64,000 nucleotides of DNA from Siderastrea siderea (GCA_964030785.1 CAXIQD010000431.1:1-64000); one strand, 5' to 3'. Shown: positions 10,712-24,393, counted from the first letter of the stretch. Notes: generated from the letters alone by a model not told the origin. Made by a program: numbers and translations.

Positions 10712-11848
10712 GTGCCAGCAGTCCTTTTTTCTTCTCCCCTCTCTCCCCTCCCTTCTCTTTTCTCTCCCGTGTGGTTTCTAGGCTAGTGGGAGTCCAAAAA
10801 ACCCAGCTTCGGTGTCGTTGCGGTGAAAATGGGCAAATCTTCAGGAGCCACCTTTTCAAAAATCCAGGTAGATGTTGCAAGCAAATCTTGCCAGATGGTG
10901 AAAAGTGACCGAATTCTGGCTGATGAGCGGCCTTTTCAGCATTTCTTGGCCATTTTAGCCCATTTCATGCCAAAATATACCCGGATTTTTGAAAACGGTT
11001 CCGCTCGGTTGAGGTGTCCGAGCGGTGTGTCGCGAGCACTTTTTTGTCGTTCAGAAACTATCTCCAAAGTAGGCAATATAAAAATTATGAGTGCCAGCAG
11101 TCCTTTTTTCTTCTCCCCTCTCTCCCCTCCCTTCTCTTTTCTCTCCCGTGTGGTTTCTAGGCTCGTGGGAGTCCAAAAAACCCAGCTTCGGTGTCGTTGC
11201 GGTGAAAATGGGCAAATCTTCAGGAGCCACCTTTTCAAAAATCCAGGTAGATGTTGCAAGCAAATCTTGCCAGATGGTGAAAAGTGACCGAATTCTGGCT
11301 GATGAGCGGCCTTTTCAGCATTTCTTGGCCATTTTAGCCCATTTCATGCCAAAATATACCCGGATTTTTGAAAACGGTTCCGCTCGGTTGAGGTGTCCGA
11401 GCGGTGTGTCGCGAGCACTTTTTTGTCGTTCAGAAACTATCTCCAAAGTAGGCAATATAAAAATTATGAGTGCCAGCAGTCCTTTTTTCTTCTCCCCTCT
11501 CTCCCCTCCCTTCTCTTTTCTCTCCCGTGTGGTTTCTAGGCTCGTGGGAGTCCAAAAAACCCAGCTTCGGTGTCGTTGCGGTGAAAATGGGCAAATCTTC
11601 AGGAGCCACCTTTTCAAAAATCCAGGTAGATGTTGCAAGCAAATCTTGCCAGATGGTGAAAAGTGACCGAATTCTGGCTGATGAGCGGCCTTTTCAGCAT
11701 TTCTTGGCCATTTTAGCCCATTTCATGCCAAAATATACCCGGATTTTTGAAAACGGTTCCGCTCGGTTGAGGTGTCCGAGCGGTGTGTCGCGAGCACTTT
11801 TTTGTCGTTCAGAAACTATCTCCAAAGTAGGCAATATAAAAATTATGA

Positions 11849-12330
11849 GTGCCAGCAGTCCTTTTTTCTTCTCCCCTCTCTCCCCTCCCTTCTCTTTTCT
11901 CTCCCGTGTGGTTTCTAGGCTCGTGGGAGTCCAAAAAACCCAGCTTCGGTGTCGTTGCGGTGAAAATGGGCAAATCTTCAGGAGCCACCTTTTCAAAAAT
12001 CCAGGTAGATGTTGCAAGCAAATCTTGCCAGATGGTGAAAAGTGACCGAATTCTGGCTGATGAGCGGCCTTTTCAGCATTTCTTGGCCATTTTAGCCCAT
12101 TTCATGCCAAATTGTTGCAAGCAAATCTTGCCAGATGGTGAAAAATGACCGAATTCTGGCTGATGAGCGGCCTTTTCAGCATTTCATGGCCGTTTTATCC
12201 CATTTCATGCCAAAATATACCCGGATTTTTGAAAACGGTACCGCTCGGTTGAGGTGTCCGAGCGGTGTGTCGCGAGGACTTTTTTGTCGTTCAGAAACTA
12301 TCTCCAAAGTAGGCAATATAAAAATTATGA
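11849..12330. repeat. 482-bp compound unit (class B), copy 3, C-junction form
   Basis: The partial copy is 12112-12214 and the KpnI site starts at 12237. It shares the C-junction and the following F-marked unit with the compound 1619 bp upstream. The two are therefore copies of one four-unit block, not independent events. Confidence 0.94.
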
Positions 12331-13846
12331 GTGCCAGCAGTCCTTTTTTCTTCTCCCCTCTCTCCCCTCCCTTCTCTTTTCTCTCCCGTGTGGTTTCTAG
12401 GCTAGTGGGAGTCCAAAAAACCCAGCTTCGGTGTCGTTGCGGTGAAAATGGGCAAATCTTCAGGAGCCACCTTTTCAAAAATCCAGGTAGATGTTGCAAG
12501 CAAATCTTGCCAGATGGTGAAAAGTGACCGAATTCTGGCTGATGAGCGGCCTTTTCAGCATTTCTTGGCCATTTTAGCCCATTTCATGCCAAAATATACC
12601 CGGATTTTTGAAAACGGTTCCGCTCGGTTGAGGTGTCCGAGCGGTGTGTCGCGAGCACTTTTTTGTCGTTCAGAAACTATCTCCAAAGTAGGCAATATAA
12701 AAATTATGAGTGCCAGCAGTCCTTTTTTCTTCTCCCCTCTCTCCCCTCCCTTCTCTTTTCTCTCCCGTGTGGTTTCTAGGCTCGTGGGAGTCCAAAAAAC
12801 CCAGCTTCGGTGTCGTTGCGGTGAAAATGGGCAAATCTTCAGGAGCCACCTTTTCAAAAATCCAGGTAGATGTTGCAAGCAAATCTTGCCAGATGGTGAA
12901 AAGTGACCGAATTCTGGCTGATGAGCGGCCTTTTCAGCATTTCTTGGCCATTTTAGCCCATTTCATGCCAAAATATACCCGGATTTTTGAAAACGGTTCC
13001 GCTCGGTTGAGGTGTCCGAGCGGTGTGTCGCGAGCACTTTTTTGTCGTTCAGAAACTATCTCCAAAGTAGGCAATATAAAAATTATGAGTGCCAGCAGTC
13101 CTTTTTTCTTCTCCCCTCTCTCCCCTCCCTTCTCTTTTCTCTCCCGTGTGGTTTCTAGGCTCGTGGGAGTCCAAAAAACCCAGCTTCGGTGTCGTTGCGG
13201 TGAAAATGGGCAAATCTTCAGGAGCCACCTTTTCAAAAATCCAGGTAGATGTTGCAAGCAAATCTTGCCAGATGGTGAAAAGTGACCGAATTCTGGCTGA
13301 TGAGCGGCCTTTTCAGCATTTCTTGGCCATTTTAGCCCATTTCATGCCAAAATATACCCGGATTTTTGAAAACGGTTCCGCTCGGTTGAGGTGTCCGAGC
13401 GGTGTGTCGCGAGCACTTTTTTGTCGTTCAGAAACTATCTCCAAAGTAGGCAATATAAAAATTATGAGTGCCAGCAGTCCTTTTTTCTTCTCCCCTCTCT
13501 CCCCTCCCTTCTCTTTTCTCTCCCGTGTGGTTTCTAGGCTAGTGGGAGTCCAAAAAACCCAGCTTCGGTGTCGTTGCGGTGAAAATGGGCAAATCTTCAG
13601 GAGCCACCTTTTCAAAAATCCAGGTAGATGTTGCAAGCAAATCTTGCCAGATGGTGAAAAGTGACCGAATTCTGGCTGATGAGCGGCCTTTTCAGCATTT
13701 CTTGGCCATTTTAGCCCATTTCATGCCAAAATATACCCGGATTTTTGAAAACGGTTCCGCTCGGTTGAGGTGTCCGAGCGGTGTGTCGCGAGCACTTTTT
13801 TGTCGTTCAGAAACTATCTCCAAAGTAGGCAATATAAAAATTATGA

Positions 13847-16800
13847 GTGCCAGCAGTCCTTTTTTCTTCTCCCCTCTCTCCCCTCCCTTCTCTTTTCTCT
13901 CCCGTGTGGTTTCTAGGCTCGTGGGAGTCCAAAAAACCCAGCTTCGGTGTCGTTGCGGTGAAAATGGGCAAATCTTCAGGAGCCACCTTTTCAAAAATCC
14001 AGGTAGATGTTGCAAGCAAATCTTGCCAGATGGTGAAAAGTGACCGAATTCTGGCTGATGAGCGGCCTTTTCAGCATTTCTTGGCCATTTTAGCCCATTT
14101 CATGCCAAAATATACCCGGATTTTTGAAAACGGTTCCGCTCGGTTGAGGTGTCCGAGCGGTGTGTCGCGAGCACTTTTTTGTCGTTCAGAAACTATCTCC
14201 AAAGTAGGCAATATAAAAATTATGAGTGCCAGCAGTCCTTTTTTCTTCTCCCCTCTCTCCCCTCCCTTCTCTTTTCTCTCCCGTGTGGTTTCTAGGCTCG
14301 TGGGAGTCCAAAAAACCCAGCTTCGGTGTCGTTGCGGTGAAAATGGGCAAATCTTCAGGAGCCACCTTTTCAAAAATCCAGGTAGATGTTGCAAGCAAAT
14401 CTTGCCAGATGGTGAAAAGTGACCGAATTCTGGCTGATGAGCGGCCTTTTCAGCATTTCTTGGCCATTTTAGCCCATTTCATGCCAAAATATACCCGGAT
14501 TTTTGAAAACGGTTCCGCTCGGTTGAGGTGTCCGAGCGGTGTGTCGCGAGCACTTTTTTGTCGTTCAGAAACTATCTCCAAAGTAGGCAATATAAAAATT
14601 ATGAGTGCCAGCAGTCCTTTTTTCTTCTCCCCTCTCTCCCCTCCCTTCTCTTTTCTCTCCCGTGTGGTTTCTAGGCTCGTGGGAGTCCAAAAAACCCAGC
14701 TTCGGTGTCGTTGCGGTGAAAATGGGCAAATCTTCAGGAGCCACCTTTTCAAAAATCCAGGTAGATGTTGCAAGCAAATCTTGCCAGATGGTGAAAAGTG
14801 ACCGAATTCTGGCTGATGAGCGGCCTTTTCAGCATTTCTTGGCCATTTTAGCCCATTTCATGCCAAAATATACCCGGATTTTTGAAAACGGTTCCGCTCG
14901 GTTGAGGTGTCCGAGCGGTGTGTCGCGAGCACTTTTTTGTCGTTCAGAAACTATCTCCAAAGTAGGCAATATAAAAATTATGAGTGCCAGCAGTCCTTTT
15001 TTCTTCTCCCCTCTCTCCCCTCCCTTCTCTTTTCTCTCCCGTGTGGTTTCTAGGCTCGTGGGAGTCCAAAAAACCCAGCTTCGGTGTCGTTGCGGTGAAA
15101 ATGGGCAAATCTTCAGGAGCCACCTTTTCAAAAATCCAGGTAGATGTTGCAAGCAAATCTTGCCAGATGGTGAAAAGTGACCGAATTCTGGCTGATGAGC
15201 GGCCTTTTCAGCATTTCTTGGCCATTTTAGCCCATTTCATGCCAAAATATACCCGGATTTTTGAAAACGGTTCCGCTCGGTTGAGGTGTCCGAGCGGTGT
15301 GTCGCGAGCACTTTTTTGTCGTTCAGAAACTATCTCCAAAGTAGGCAATATAAAAATTATGAGTGCCAGCAGTCCTTTTTTCTTCTCCCCTCTCTCCCCT
15401 CCCTTCTCTTTTCTCTCCCGTGTGGTTTCTAGGCTCGTGGGAGTCCAAAAAACCCAGCTTCGGTGTCGTTGCGGTGAAAATGGGCAAATCTTCAGGAGCC
15501 ACCTTTTCAAAAATCCAGGTAGATGTTGCAAGCAAATCTTGCCAGATGGTGAAAAGTGACCGAATTCTGGCTGATGAGCGGCCTTTTCAGCATTTCTTGG
15601 CCATTTTAGCCCATTTCATGCCAAAATATACCCGGATTTTTGAAAACGGTTCCGCTCGGTTGAGGTGTCCGAGCGGTGTGTCGCGAGCACTTTTTTGTCG
15701 TTCAGAAACTATCTCCAAAGTAGGCAATATAAAAATTATGAGTGCCAGCAGTCCTTTTTTCTTCTCCCCTCTCTCCCCTCCCTTCTCTTTTCTCTCCCGT
15801 GTGGTTTCTAGGCTCGTGGGAGTCCAAAAAACCCAGCTTCGGTGTCGTTGCGGTGAAAATGGGCAAATCTTCAGGAGCCACCTTTTCAAAAATCCAGGTA
15901 GATGTTGCAAGCAAATCTTGCCAGATGGTGAAAAGTGACCGAATTCTGGCTGATGAGCGGCCTTTTCAGCATTTCTTGGCCATTTTAGCCCATTTCATGC
16001 CAAAATATACCCGGATTTTTGAAAACGGTTCCGCTCGGTTGAGGTGTCCGAGCGGTGTGTCGCGAGCACTTTTTTGTCGTTCAGAAACTATCTCCAAAGT
16101 AGGCAATATAAAAATTATGAGTGCCAGCAGTCCTTTTTTCTTCTCCCCTCTCTCCCCTCCCTTCTCTTTTCTCTCCCGTGTGGTTTCTAGGCTCGTGGGA
16201 GTCCAAAAAACCCAGCTTCGGTGTCGTTGCGGTGAAAATGGGCAAATCTTCAGGAGCCACCTTTTCAAAAATCCAGGTAGATGTTGCAAGCAAATCTTGC
16301 CAGATGGTGAAAAGTGACCGAATTCTGGCTGATGAGCGGCCTTTTCAGCATTTCTTGGCCATTTTAGCCCATTTCATGCCAAAATATACCCGGATTTTTG
16401 AAAACGGTTCCGCTCGGTTGAGGTGTCCGAGCGGTGTGTCGCGAGCACTTTTTTGTCGTTCAGAAACTATCTCCAAAGTAGGCAATATAAAAATTATGAG
16501 TGCCAGCAGTCCTTTTTTCTTCTCCCCTCTCTCCCCTCCCTTCTCTTTTCTCTCCCGTGTGGTTTCTAGGCTCGTGGGAGTCCAAAAAACCCAGCTTCGG
16601 TGTCGTTGCGGTGAAAATGGGCAAATCTTCAGGAGCCACCTTTTCAAAAATCCAGGTAGATGTTGCAAGCAAATCTTGCCAGATGGTGAAAAGTGACCGA
16701 ATTCTGGCTGATGAGCGGCCTTTTCAGCATTTCTTGGCCATTTTAGCCCATTTCATGCCAAAATATACCCGGATTTTTGAAAACGGTTCCGCTCGGTTGA

Positions 16801-17257
16801 GGTGTCCGAGCGGTGTGTCGCGAGCACTTTTTTGTCGTTCAGAAACTATCTCCAAAGTAGGCAATATAAAAATTATGAGTGCCAGCAGTCCTTTTTTCTT
16901 CTCCCCTCTCTCCCCTCCCTTCTCTTTTCTCTCCCGTGTGGTTTCTAGGCTCGTGGGAGTCCAAAAAACCCAGCTTCGGTGTCGTTGCGGTGAAAATGGG
17001 CAAATCTTCAGGAGCCACCTTTTCAAAAATCCAGGTAGATGTTGCAAGCAAATCTTGCCAGATGGTGAAAAGTGACCGAATTCTGGCTGATGAGCGGCCT
17101 TTTCAGCATTTCTTGGCCATTTTAGCCCATTTCATGCCAAAATATACCCGGATTTTTGAAAACGGTTCCGCTCGGTTGAGGTGTCCGAGCGGTGTGTCGC
17201 GAGCACTTTTTTGTCGTTCAGAAACTATCTCCAAAGTAGGCAATATAAAAATTATGA
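13847..17257. repeat. Canonical run of nine A units
   Basis: Nine units at exact 379-bp spacing with no change that I could find. Nothing else is present. Confidence 0.92.
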
Positions 17258-17739
17258 GTGCCAGCAGTCCTTTTTTCTTCTCCCCTCTCTCCCCTCCCTT
17301 CTCTTTTCTCTCCCGTGTGGTTTCTAGGCTCGTGGGAGTCCAAAAAACCCAGCTTCGGTGTCGTTGCGGTGAAAATGGGCAAATCTTCAGGAGCCACCTT
17401 TTCAAAAATCCAGGTAGATGTTGCAAGCAAATCTTGCCAGATGGTGAAAAGTGACCGAATTCTGGCTGATGAGCGGCCTTTTCAGCATTTCTTGGCCATT
17501 TTAGCCCATTTCATGTCAAATTGTTGCAAGCAAATCTTGCCAGATGGTGAAAAATGACCGAATTCTGGCTGATGAGCGGCCTTTTCAGCATTTCATGGCC
17601 GTTTTATCCCATTTCATGCCAAAATATACCCGGATTTTTGAAAACGGTACCGCTCGGTTGAGGTGTCCGAGCGGTGTGTCGCGAGGACTTTTTTGTCGTT
17701 CAGAAACTATCTCCAAAGTAGGCAATATAAAAATTATGA
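17258..17739. repeat. 482-bp compound unit (class B), copy 4
   Basis: T-junction form. The partial copy is 17521-17623 and the KpnI site starts at 17646. It is 14 units after copy 3 and is followed by a canonical unit. Confidence 0.94.
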
Positions 17740-20013
17740 GTGCCAGCAGTCCTTTTTTCTTCTCCCCTCTCTCCCCTCCCTTCTCTTTTCTCTCCCGTGT
17801 GGTTTCTAGGCTCGTGGGAGTCCAAAAAACCCAGCTTCGGTGTCGTTGCGGTGAAAATGGGCAAATCTTCAGGAGCCACCTTTTCAAAAATCCAGGTAGA
17901 TGTTGCAAGCAAATCTTGCCAGATGGTGAAAAGTGACCGAATTCTGGCTGATGAGCGGCCTTTTCAGCATTTCTTGGCCATTTTAGCCCATTTCATGCCA
18001 AAATATACCCGGATTTTTGAAAACGGTTCCGCTCGGTTGAGGTGTCCGAGCGGTGTGTCGCGAGCACTTTTTTGTCGTTCAGAAACTATCTCCAAAGTAG
18101 GCAATATAAAAATTATGAGTGCCAGCAGTCCTTTTTTCTTCTCCCCTCTCTCCCCTCCCTTCTCTTTTCTCTCCCGTGTGGTTTCTAGGCTCGTGGGAGT
18201 CCAAAAAACCCAGCTTCGGTGTCGTTGCGGTGAAAATGGGCAAATCTTCAGGAGCCACCTTTTCAAAAATCCAGGTAGATGTTGCAAGCAAATCTTGCCA
18301 GATGGTGAAAAGTGACCGAATTCTGGCTGATGAGCGGCCTTTTCAGCATTTCTTGGCCATTTTAGCCCATTTCATGCCAAAATATACCCGGATTTTTGAA
18401 AACGGTTCCGCTCGGTTGAGGTGTCCGAGCGGTGTGTCGCGAGCACTTTTTTGTCGTTCAGAAACTATCTCCAAAGTAGGCAATATAAAAATTATGAGTG
18501 CCAGCAGTCCTTTTTTCTTCTCCCCTCTCTCCCCTCCCTTCTCTTTTCTCTCCCGTGTGGTTTCTAGGCTCGTGGGAGTCCAAAAAACCCAGCTTCGGTG
18601 TCGTTGCGGTGAAAATGGGCAAATCTTCAGGAGCCACCTTTTCAAAAATCCAGGTAGATGTTGCAAGCAAATCTTGCCAGATGGTGAAAAGTGACCGAAT
18701 TCTGGCTGATGAGCGGCCTTTTCAGCATTTCTTGGCCATTTTAGCCCATTTCATGCCAAAATATACCCGGATTTTTGAAAACGGTTCCGCTCGGTTGAGG
18801 TGTCCGAGCGGTGTGTCGCGAGCACTTTTTTGTCGTTCAGAAACTATCTCCAAAGTAGGCAATATAAAAATTATGAGTGCCAGCAGTCCTTTTTTCTTCT
18901 CCCCTCTCTCCCCTCCCTTCTCTTTTCTCTCCCGTGTGGTTTCTAGGCTCGTGGGAGTCCAAAAAACCCAGCTTCGGTGTCGTTGCGGTGAAAATGGGCA
19001 AATCTTCAGGAGCCACCTTTTCAAAAATCCAGGTAGATGTTGCAAGCAAATCTTGCCAGATGGTGAAAAGTGACCGAATTCTGGCTGATGAGCGGCCTTT
19101 TCAGCATTTCTTGGCCATTTTAGCCCATTTCATGCCAAAATATACCCGGATTTTTGAAAACGGTTCCGCTCGGTTGAGGTGTCCGAGCGGTGTGTCGCGA
19201 GCACTTTTTTGTCGTTCAGAAACTATCTCCAAAGTAGGCAATATAAAAATTATGAGTGCCAGCAGTCCTTTTTTCTTCTCCCCTCTCTCCCCTCCCTTCT
19301 CTTTTCTCTCCCGTGTGGTTTCTAGGCTCGTGGGAGTCCAAAAAACCCAGCTTCGGTGTCGTTGCGGTGAAAATGGGCAAATCTTCAGGAGCCACCTTTT
19401 CAAAAATCCAGGTAGATGTTGCAAGCAAATCTTGCCAGATGGTGAAAAGTGACCGAATTCTGGCTGATGAGCGGCCTTTTCAGCATTTCTTGGCCATTTT
19501 AGCCCATTTCATGCCAAAATATACCCGGATTTTTGAAAACGGTTCCGCTCGGTTGAGGTGTCCGAGCGGTGTGTCGCGAGCACTTTTTTGTCGTTCAGAA
19601 ACTATCTCCAAAGTAGGCAATATAAAAATTATGAGTGCCAGCAGTCCTTTTTTCTTCTCCCCTCTCTCCCCTCCCTTCTCTTTTCTCTCCCGTGTGGTTT
19701 CTAGGCTCGTGGGAGTCCAAAAAACCCAGCTTCGGTGTCGTTGCGGTGAAAATGGGCAAATCTTCAGGAGCCACCTTTTCAAAAATCCAGGTAGATGTTG
19801 CAAGCAAATCTTGCCAGATGGTGAAAAGTGACCGAATTCTGGCTGATGAGCGGCCTTTTCAGCATTTCTTGGCCATTTTAGCCCATTTCATGCCAAAATA
19901 TACCCGGATTTTTGAAAACGGTTCCGCTCGGTTGAGGTGTCCGAGCGGTGTGTCGCGAGCACTTTTTTGTCGTTCAGAAACTATCTCCAAAGTAGGCAAT
20001 ATAAAAATTATGA
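17740..20013. repeat. Canonical run of six A units
   Basis: Six units at exact 379-bp spacing between two class B compounds. No variant was seen. Confidence 0.92.
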
Positions 20014-20495
20014 GTGCCAGCAGTCCTTTTTTCTTCTCCCCTCTCTCCCCTCCCTTCTCTTTTCTCTCCCGTGTGGTTTCTAGGCTCGTGGGAGTCCAAA
20101 AAACCCAGCTTCGGTGTCGTTGCGGTGAAAATGGGCAAATCTTCAGGAGCCACCTTTTCAAAAATCCAGGTAGATGTTGCAAGCAAATCTTGCCAGATGG
20201 TGAAAAGTGACCGAATTCTGGCTGATGAGCGGCCTTTTCAGCATTTCTTGGCCATTTTAGCCCATTTCATGTCAAATTGTTGCAAGCAAATCTTGCCAGA
20301 TGGTGAAAAATGACCGAATTCTGGCTGATGAGCGGCCTTTTCAGCATTTCATGGCCGTTTTATCCCATTTCATGCCAAAATATACCCGGATTTTTGAAAA
20401 CGGTACCGCTCGGTTGAGGTGTCCGAGCGGTGTGTCGCGAGGACTTTTTTGTCGTTCAGAAACTATCTCCAAAGTAGGCAATATAAAAATTATGA
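20014..20495. repeat. 482-bp compound unit (class B), copy 5
   Basis: T-junction form. The partial copy is 20277-20379 and the KpnI site starts at 20402. It is 7 units after copy 4 and is followed by canonical units. Confidence 0.94.
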
Positions 20496-21253
20496 GTGCC
20501 AGCAGTCCTTTTTTCTTCTCCCCTCTCTCCCCTCCCTTCTCTTTTCTCTCCCGTGTGGTTTCTAGGCTCGTGGGAGTCCAAAAAACCCAGCTTCGGTGTC
20601 GTTGCGGTGAAAATGGGCAAATCTTCAGGAGCCACCTTTTCAAAAATCCAGGTAGATGTTGCAAGCAAATCTTGCCAGATGGTGAAAAGTGACCGAATTC
20701 TGGCTGATGAGCGGCCTTTTCAGCATTTCTTGGCCATTTTAGCCCATTTCATGCCAAAATATACCCGGATTTTTGAAAACGGTTCCGCTCGGTTGAGGTG
20801 TCCGAGCGGTGTGTCGCGAGCACTTTTTTGTCGTTCAGAAACTATCTCCAAAGTAGGCAATATAAAAATTATGAGTGCCAGCAGTCCTTTTTTCTTCTCC
20901 CCTCTCTCCCCTCCCTTCTCTTTTCTCTCCCGTGTGGTTTCTAGGCTCGTGGGAGTCCAAAAAACCCAGCTTCGGTGTCGTTGCGGTGAAAATGGGCAAA
21001 TCTTCAGGAGCCACCTTTTCAAAAATCCAGGTAGATGTTGCAAGCAAATCTTGCCAGATGGTGAAAAGTGACCGAATTCTGGCTGATGAGCGGCCTTTTC
21101 AGCATTTCTTGGCCATTTTTAGCCCATTTCATGCCAAATATACCCGGATTTTTGAAAACGGTTCCGCTCGGTTGAGGTGTCCGAGCGGTGTGTCGCGAGC
21201 ACTTTTTTGTCGTTCAGAAACTATCTCCAAAGTAGGCAATATAAAAATTATGA
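20496..21253. repeat. Two units, the second with paired one-base indels
   Basis: The first unit is canonical. In the second (20875-21253) an extra T gives GGCCATTTTTAGCCC near 21116-21120, and one A is lost from GCCAAAATATACC near 21135-21139. The unit therefore stays 379 bp long while 15-20 bases are shifted by one. Found nowhere else in the window. Confidence 0.88.
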
Positions 21254-21637
21254 GTGCCAGCAGTCCTTTTTTCTTCTCCCCTCTCTCCCCTCCCTTCTCT
21301 TTTCTCTCCCGTGTGGTTTCTAGGCTCGTGGGAGTCCAAAAAACCCAGCTTCGGTGTCGTTCCGGTGAAAATGGGCAAATCTTCAGGAGCCACCTTTTCA
21401 AAAATCCAGGTAGATGTTGCAAGCAAATCTTGCCAGATGGTGAAAAGTGACCGAATTCTGGCTGATGAGCGGCCTTTTCAGCATTTCTTGGCCATTTTAG
21501 CCCATTTCATGCCAAAATATACCCGGATTTTTGAAAACGGTTCCGCTCGGTTGAGGTGTCCGAGCGGTGTGTCGCGAGCACTTTTTTGTCGTTCAGAAAC
21601 TATCTCAAGAACAAAGTAGGCAATATAAAAATTATGA
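21254..21637. repeat. 384-bp unit with a 5-bp insertion (AAGAA) and marker E
   Basis: The canonical TATCTC-CAAAGTAGG becomes TATCTCAAGAACAAAGTAGG, an insertion at 21607-21611. This is the only unit longer than 379 bp apart from the compounds. It also carries the first E base at 21362 (GTTCCGGTG for GTTGCGGTG) and follows the unit with paired indels. Confidence 0.92.
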
Positions 21638-23911
21638 GTGCCAGCAGTCCTTTTTTCTTCTCCCCTCTCTCCCCTCCCTTCTCTTTTCTCTCCCGTGTGG
21701 TTTCTAGGCTCGTGGGAGTCCAAAAAACCCAGCTTCGGTGTCGTTGCGGTGAAAATGGGCAAATCTTCAGGAGCCACCTTTTCAAAAATCCAGGTAGATG
21801 TTGCAAGCAAATCTTGCCAGATGGTGAAAAGTGACCGAATTCTGGCTGATGAGCGGCCTTTTCAGCATTTCTTGGCCATTTTAGCCCATTTCATGCCAAA
21901 ATATACCCGGATTTTTGAAAACGGTTCCGCTCGGTTGAGGTGTCCGAGCGGTGTGTCGCGAGCACTTTTTTGTCGTTCAGAAACTATCTCCAAAGTAGGC
22001 AATATAAAAATTATGAGTGCCAGCAGTCCTTTTTTCTTCTCCCCTCTCTCCCCTCCCTTCTCTTTTCTCTCCCGTGTGGTTTCTAGGCTCGTGGGAGTCC
22101 AAAAAACCCAGCTTCGGTGTCGTTCCGGTGAAAATGGGCAAATCTTCAGGAGCCACCTTTTCAAAAATCCAGGTAGATGTTGCAAGCAAATCTTGCCAGA
22201 TGGTGAAAAGTGACCGAATTCTGGCTGATGAGCGGCCTTTTCAGCATTTCTTGGCCATTTTAGCCCATTTCATGCCAAAATATACCCGGATTTTTGAAAA
22301 CGGTTCCGCTCGGTTGAGGTGTCCGAGCGGTGTGTCGCGAGCACTTTTTTGTCGTTCAGAAACTATCTCCAAAGTAGGCAATATAAAAATTATGAGTGCC
22401 AGCAGTCCTTTTTTCTTCTCCCCTCTCTCCCCTCCCTTCTCTTTTCTCTCCCGTGTGGTTTCTAGGCTCGTGGGAGTCCAAAAAACCCAGCTTCGGTGTC
22501 GTTGCGGTGAAAATGGGCAAATCTTCAGGAGCCACCTTTTCAAAAATCCAGGTAGATGTTGCAAGCAAATCTTGCCAGATGGTGAAAAGTGACCGAATTC
22601 TGGCTGATGAGCGGCCTTTTCAGCATTTCTTGGCCATTTTAGCCCATTTCATGCCAAAATATACCCGGATTTTTGAAAACGGTTCCGCTCGGTTGAGGTG
22701 TCCGAGCGGTGTGTCGCGAGCACTTTTTTGTCGTTCAGAAACTATCTCCAAAGTAGGCAATATAAAAATTATGAGTGCCAGCAGTCCTTTTTTCTTCTCC
22801 CCTCTCTCCCCTCCCTTCTCTTTTCTCTCCCGTGTGGTTTCTAGGCTCGTGGGAGTCCAAAAAACCCAGCTTCGGTGTCGTTGCGGTGAAAATGGGCAAA
22901 TCTTCAGGAGCCACCTTTTCAAAAATCCAGGTAGATGTTGCAAGCAAATCTTGCCAGATGGTGAAAAGTGACCGAATTCTGGCTGATGAGCGGCCTTTTC
23001 AGCATTTCTTGGCCATTTTAGCCCATTTCATGCCAAAATATACCCGGATTTTTGAAAACGGTTCCGCTCGGTTGAGGTGTCCGAGCGGTGTGTCGCGAGC
23101 ACTTTTTTGTCGTTCAGAAACTATCTCCAAAGTAGGCAATATAAAAATTATGAGTGCCAGCAGTCCTTTTTTCTTCTCCCCTCTCTCCCCTCCCTTCTCT
23201 TTTCTCTCCCGTGTGGTTTCTAGGCTCGTGGGAGTCCAAAAAACCCAGCTTCGGTGTCGTTGCGGTGAAAATGGGCAAATCTTCAGGAGCCACCTTTTCA
23301 AAAATCCAGGTAGATGTTGCAAGCAAATCTTGCCAGATGGTGAAAAGTGACCGAATTCTGGCTGATGAGCGGCCTTTTCAGCATTTCTTGGCCATTTTAG
23401 CCCATTTCATGCCAAAATATACCCGGATTTTTGAAAACGGTTCCGCTCGGTTGAGGTGTCCGAGCGGTGTGTCGCGAGCACTTTTTTGTCGTTCAGAAAC
23501 TATCTCCAAAGTAGGCAATATAAAAATTATGAGTGCCAGCAGTCCTTTTTTCTTCTCCCCTCTCTCCCCTCCCTTCTCTTTTCTCTCCCGTGTGGTTTCT
23601 AGGCTCGTGGGAGTCCAAAAAACCCAGCTTCGGTGTCGTTCCGGTGAAAATGGGCAAATCTTCAGGAGCCACCTTTTCAAAAATCCAGGTAGATGTTGCA
23701 AGCAAATCTTGCCAGATGGTGAAAAGTGACCGAATTCTGGCTGATGAGCGGCCTTTTCAGCATTTCTTGGCCATTTTAGCCCATTTCATGCCAAAATATA
23801 CCCGGATTTTTGAAAACGGTTCCGCTCGGTTGAGGTGTCCGAGCGGTGTGTCGCGAGCACTTTTTTGTCGTTCAGAAACTATCTCCAAAGTAGGCAATAT
23901 AAAAATTATGA

Positions 23912-24393
23912 GTGCCAGCAGTCCTTTTTTCTTCTCCCCTCTCTCCCCTCCCTTCTCTTTTCTCTCCCGTGTGGTTTCTAGGCTCGTGGGAGTCCAAAAA
24001 ACCCAGCTTCGGTGTCGTTGCGGTGAAAATGGGCAAATCTTCAGGAGCCACCTTTTCAAAAATCCAGGTAGATGTTGCAAGCAAATCTTGCCAGATGGTG
24101 AAAAGTGACCGAATTCTGGCTGATGAGCGGCCTTTTCAGCATTTCTTGGCCATTTTAGCCCATTTCATGTCAAATTGTTGCAAGCAAATCTTGCCAGATG
24201 GTGAAAAATGACCGAATTCTGGCTGATGAGCGGCCTTTTCAGCATTTCATGGCCGTTTTATCCCATTTCATGCCAAAATATACCCGGATTTTTGAAAACG
24301 GTACCGCTCGGTTGAGGTGTCCGAGCGGTGTGTCGCGAGGACTTTTTTGTCGTTCAGAAACTATCTCCAAAGTAGGCAATATAAAAATTATGA
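23912..24393. repeat. 482-bp compound unit (class B), copy 6
   Basis: T-junction form. The partial copy is 24175-24277 and the KpnI site starts at 24300. It lies inside the E-marked block, immediately after an E unit, and is followed by a canonical unit. The next B is 34 units away, the longest gap in the window. Confidence 0.94.

Larger units (their letters stand above)
8714..13846. repeat. F-marked block (GGCTAGTGGG)
   Basis: Five units carry A instead of C in GGCTCGTGGG, at 8787, 9545, 10785, 12404 and 13541, and none elsewhere in the window. Spacing is 2, 3, 4 and 3 units. The first two form F-A dimers (8714-9471, 9472-10229). The next two sit just after class B compounds in a 1619-bp block that is tandemly duplicated (10230-11848 and 11849-13467). 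The change adds a second CTAG, so BfaI would distinguish these units. Confidence 0.9.
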
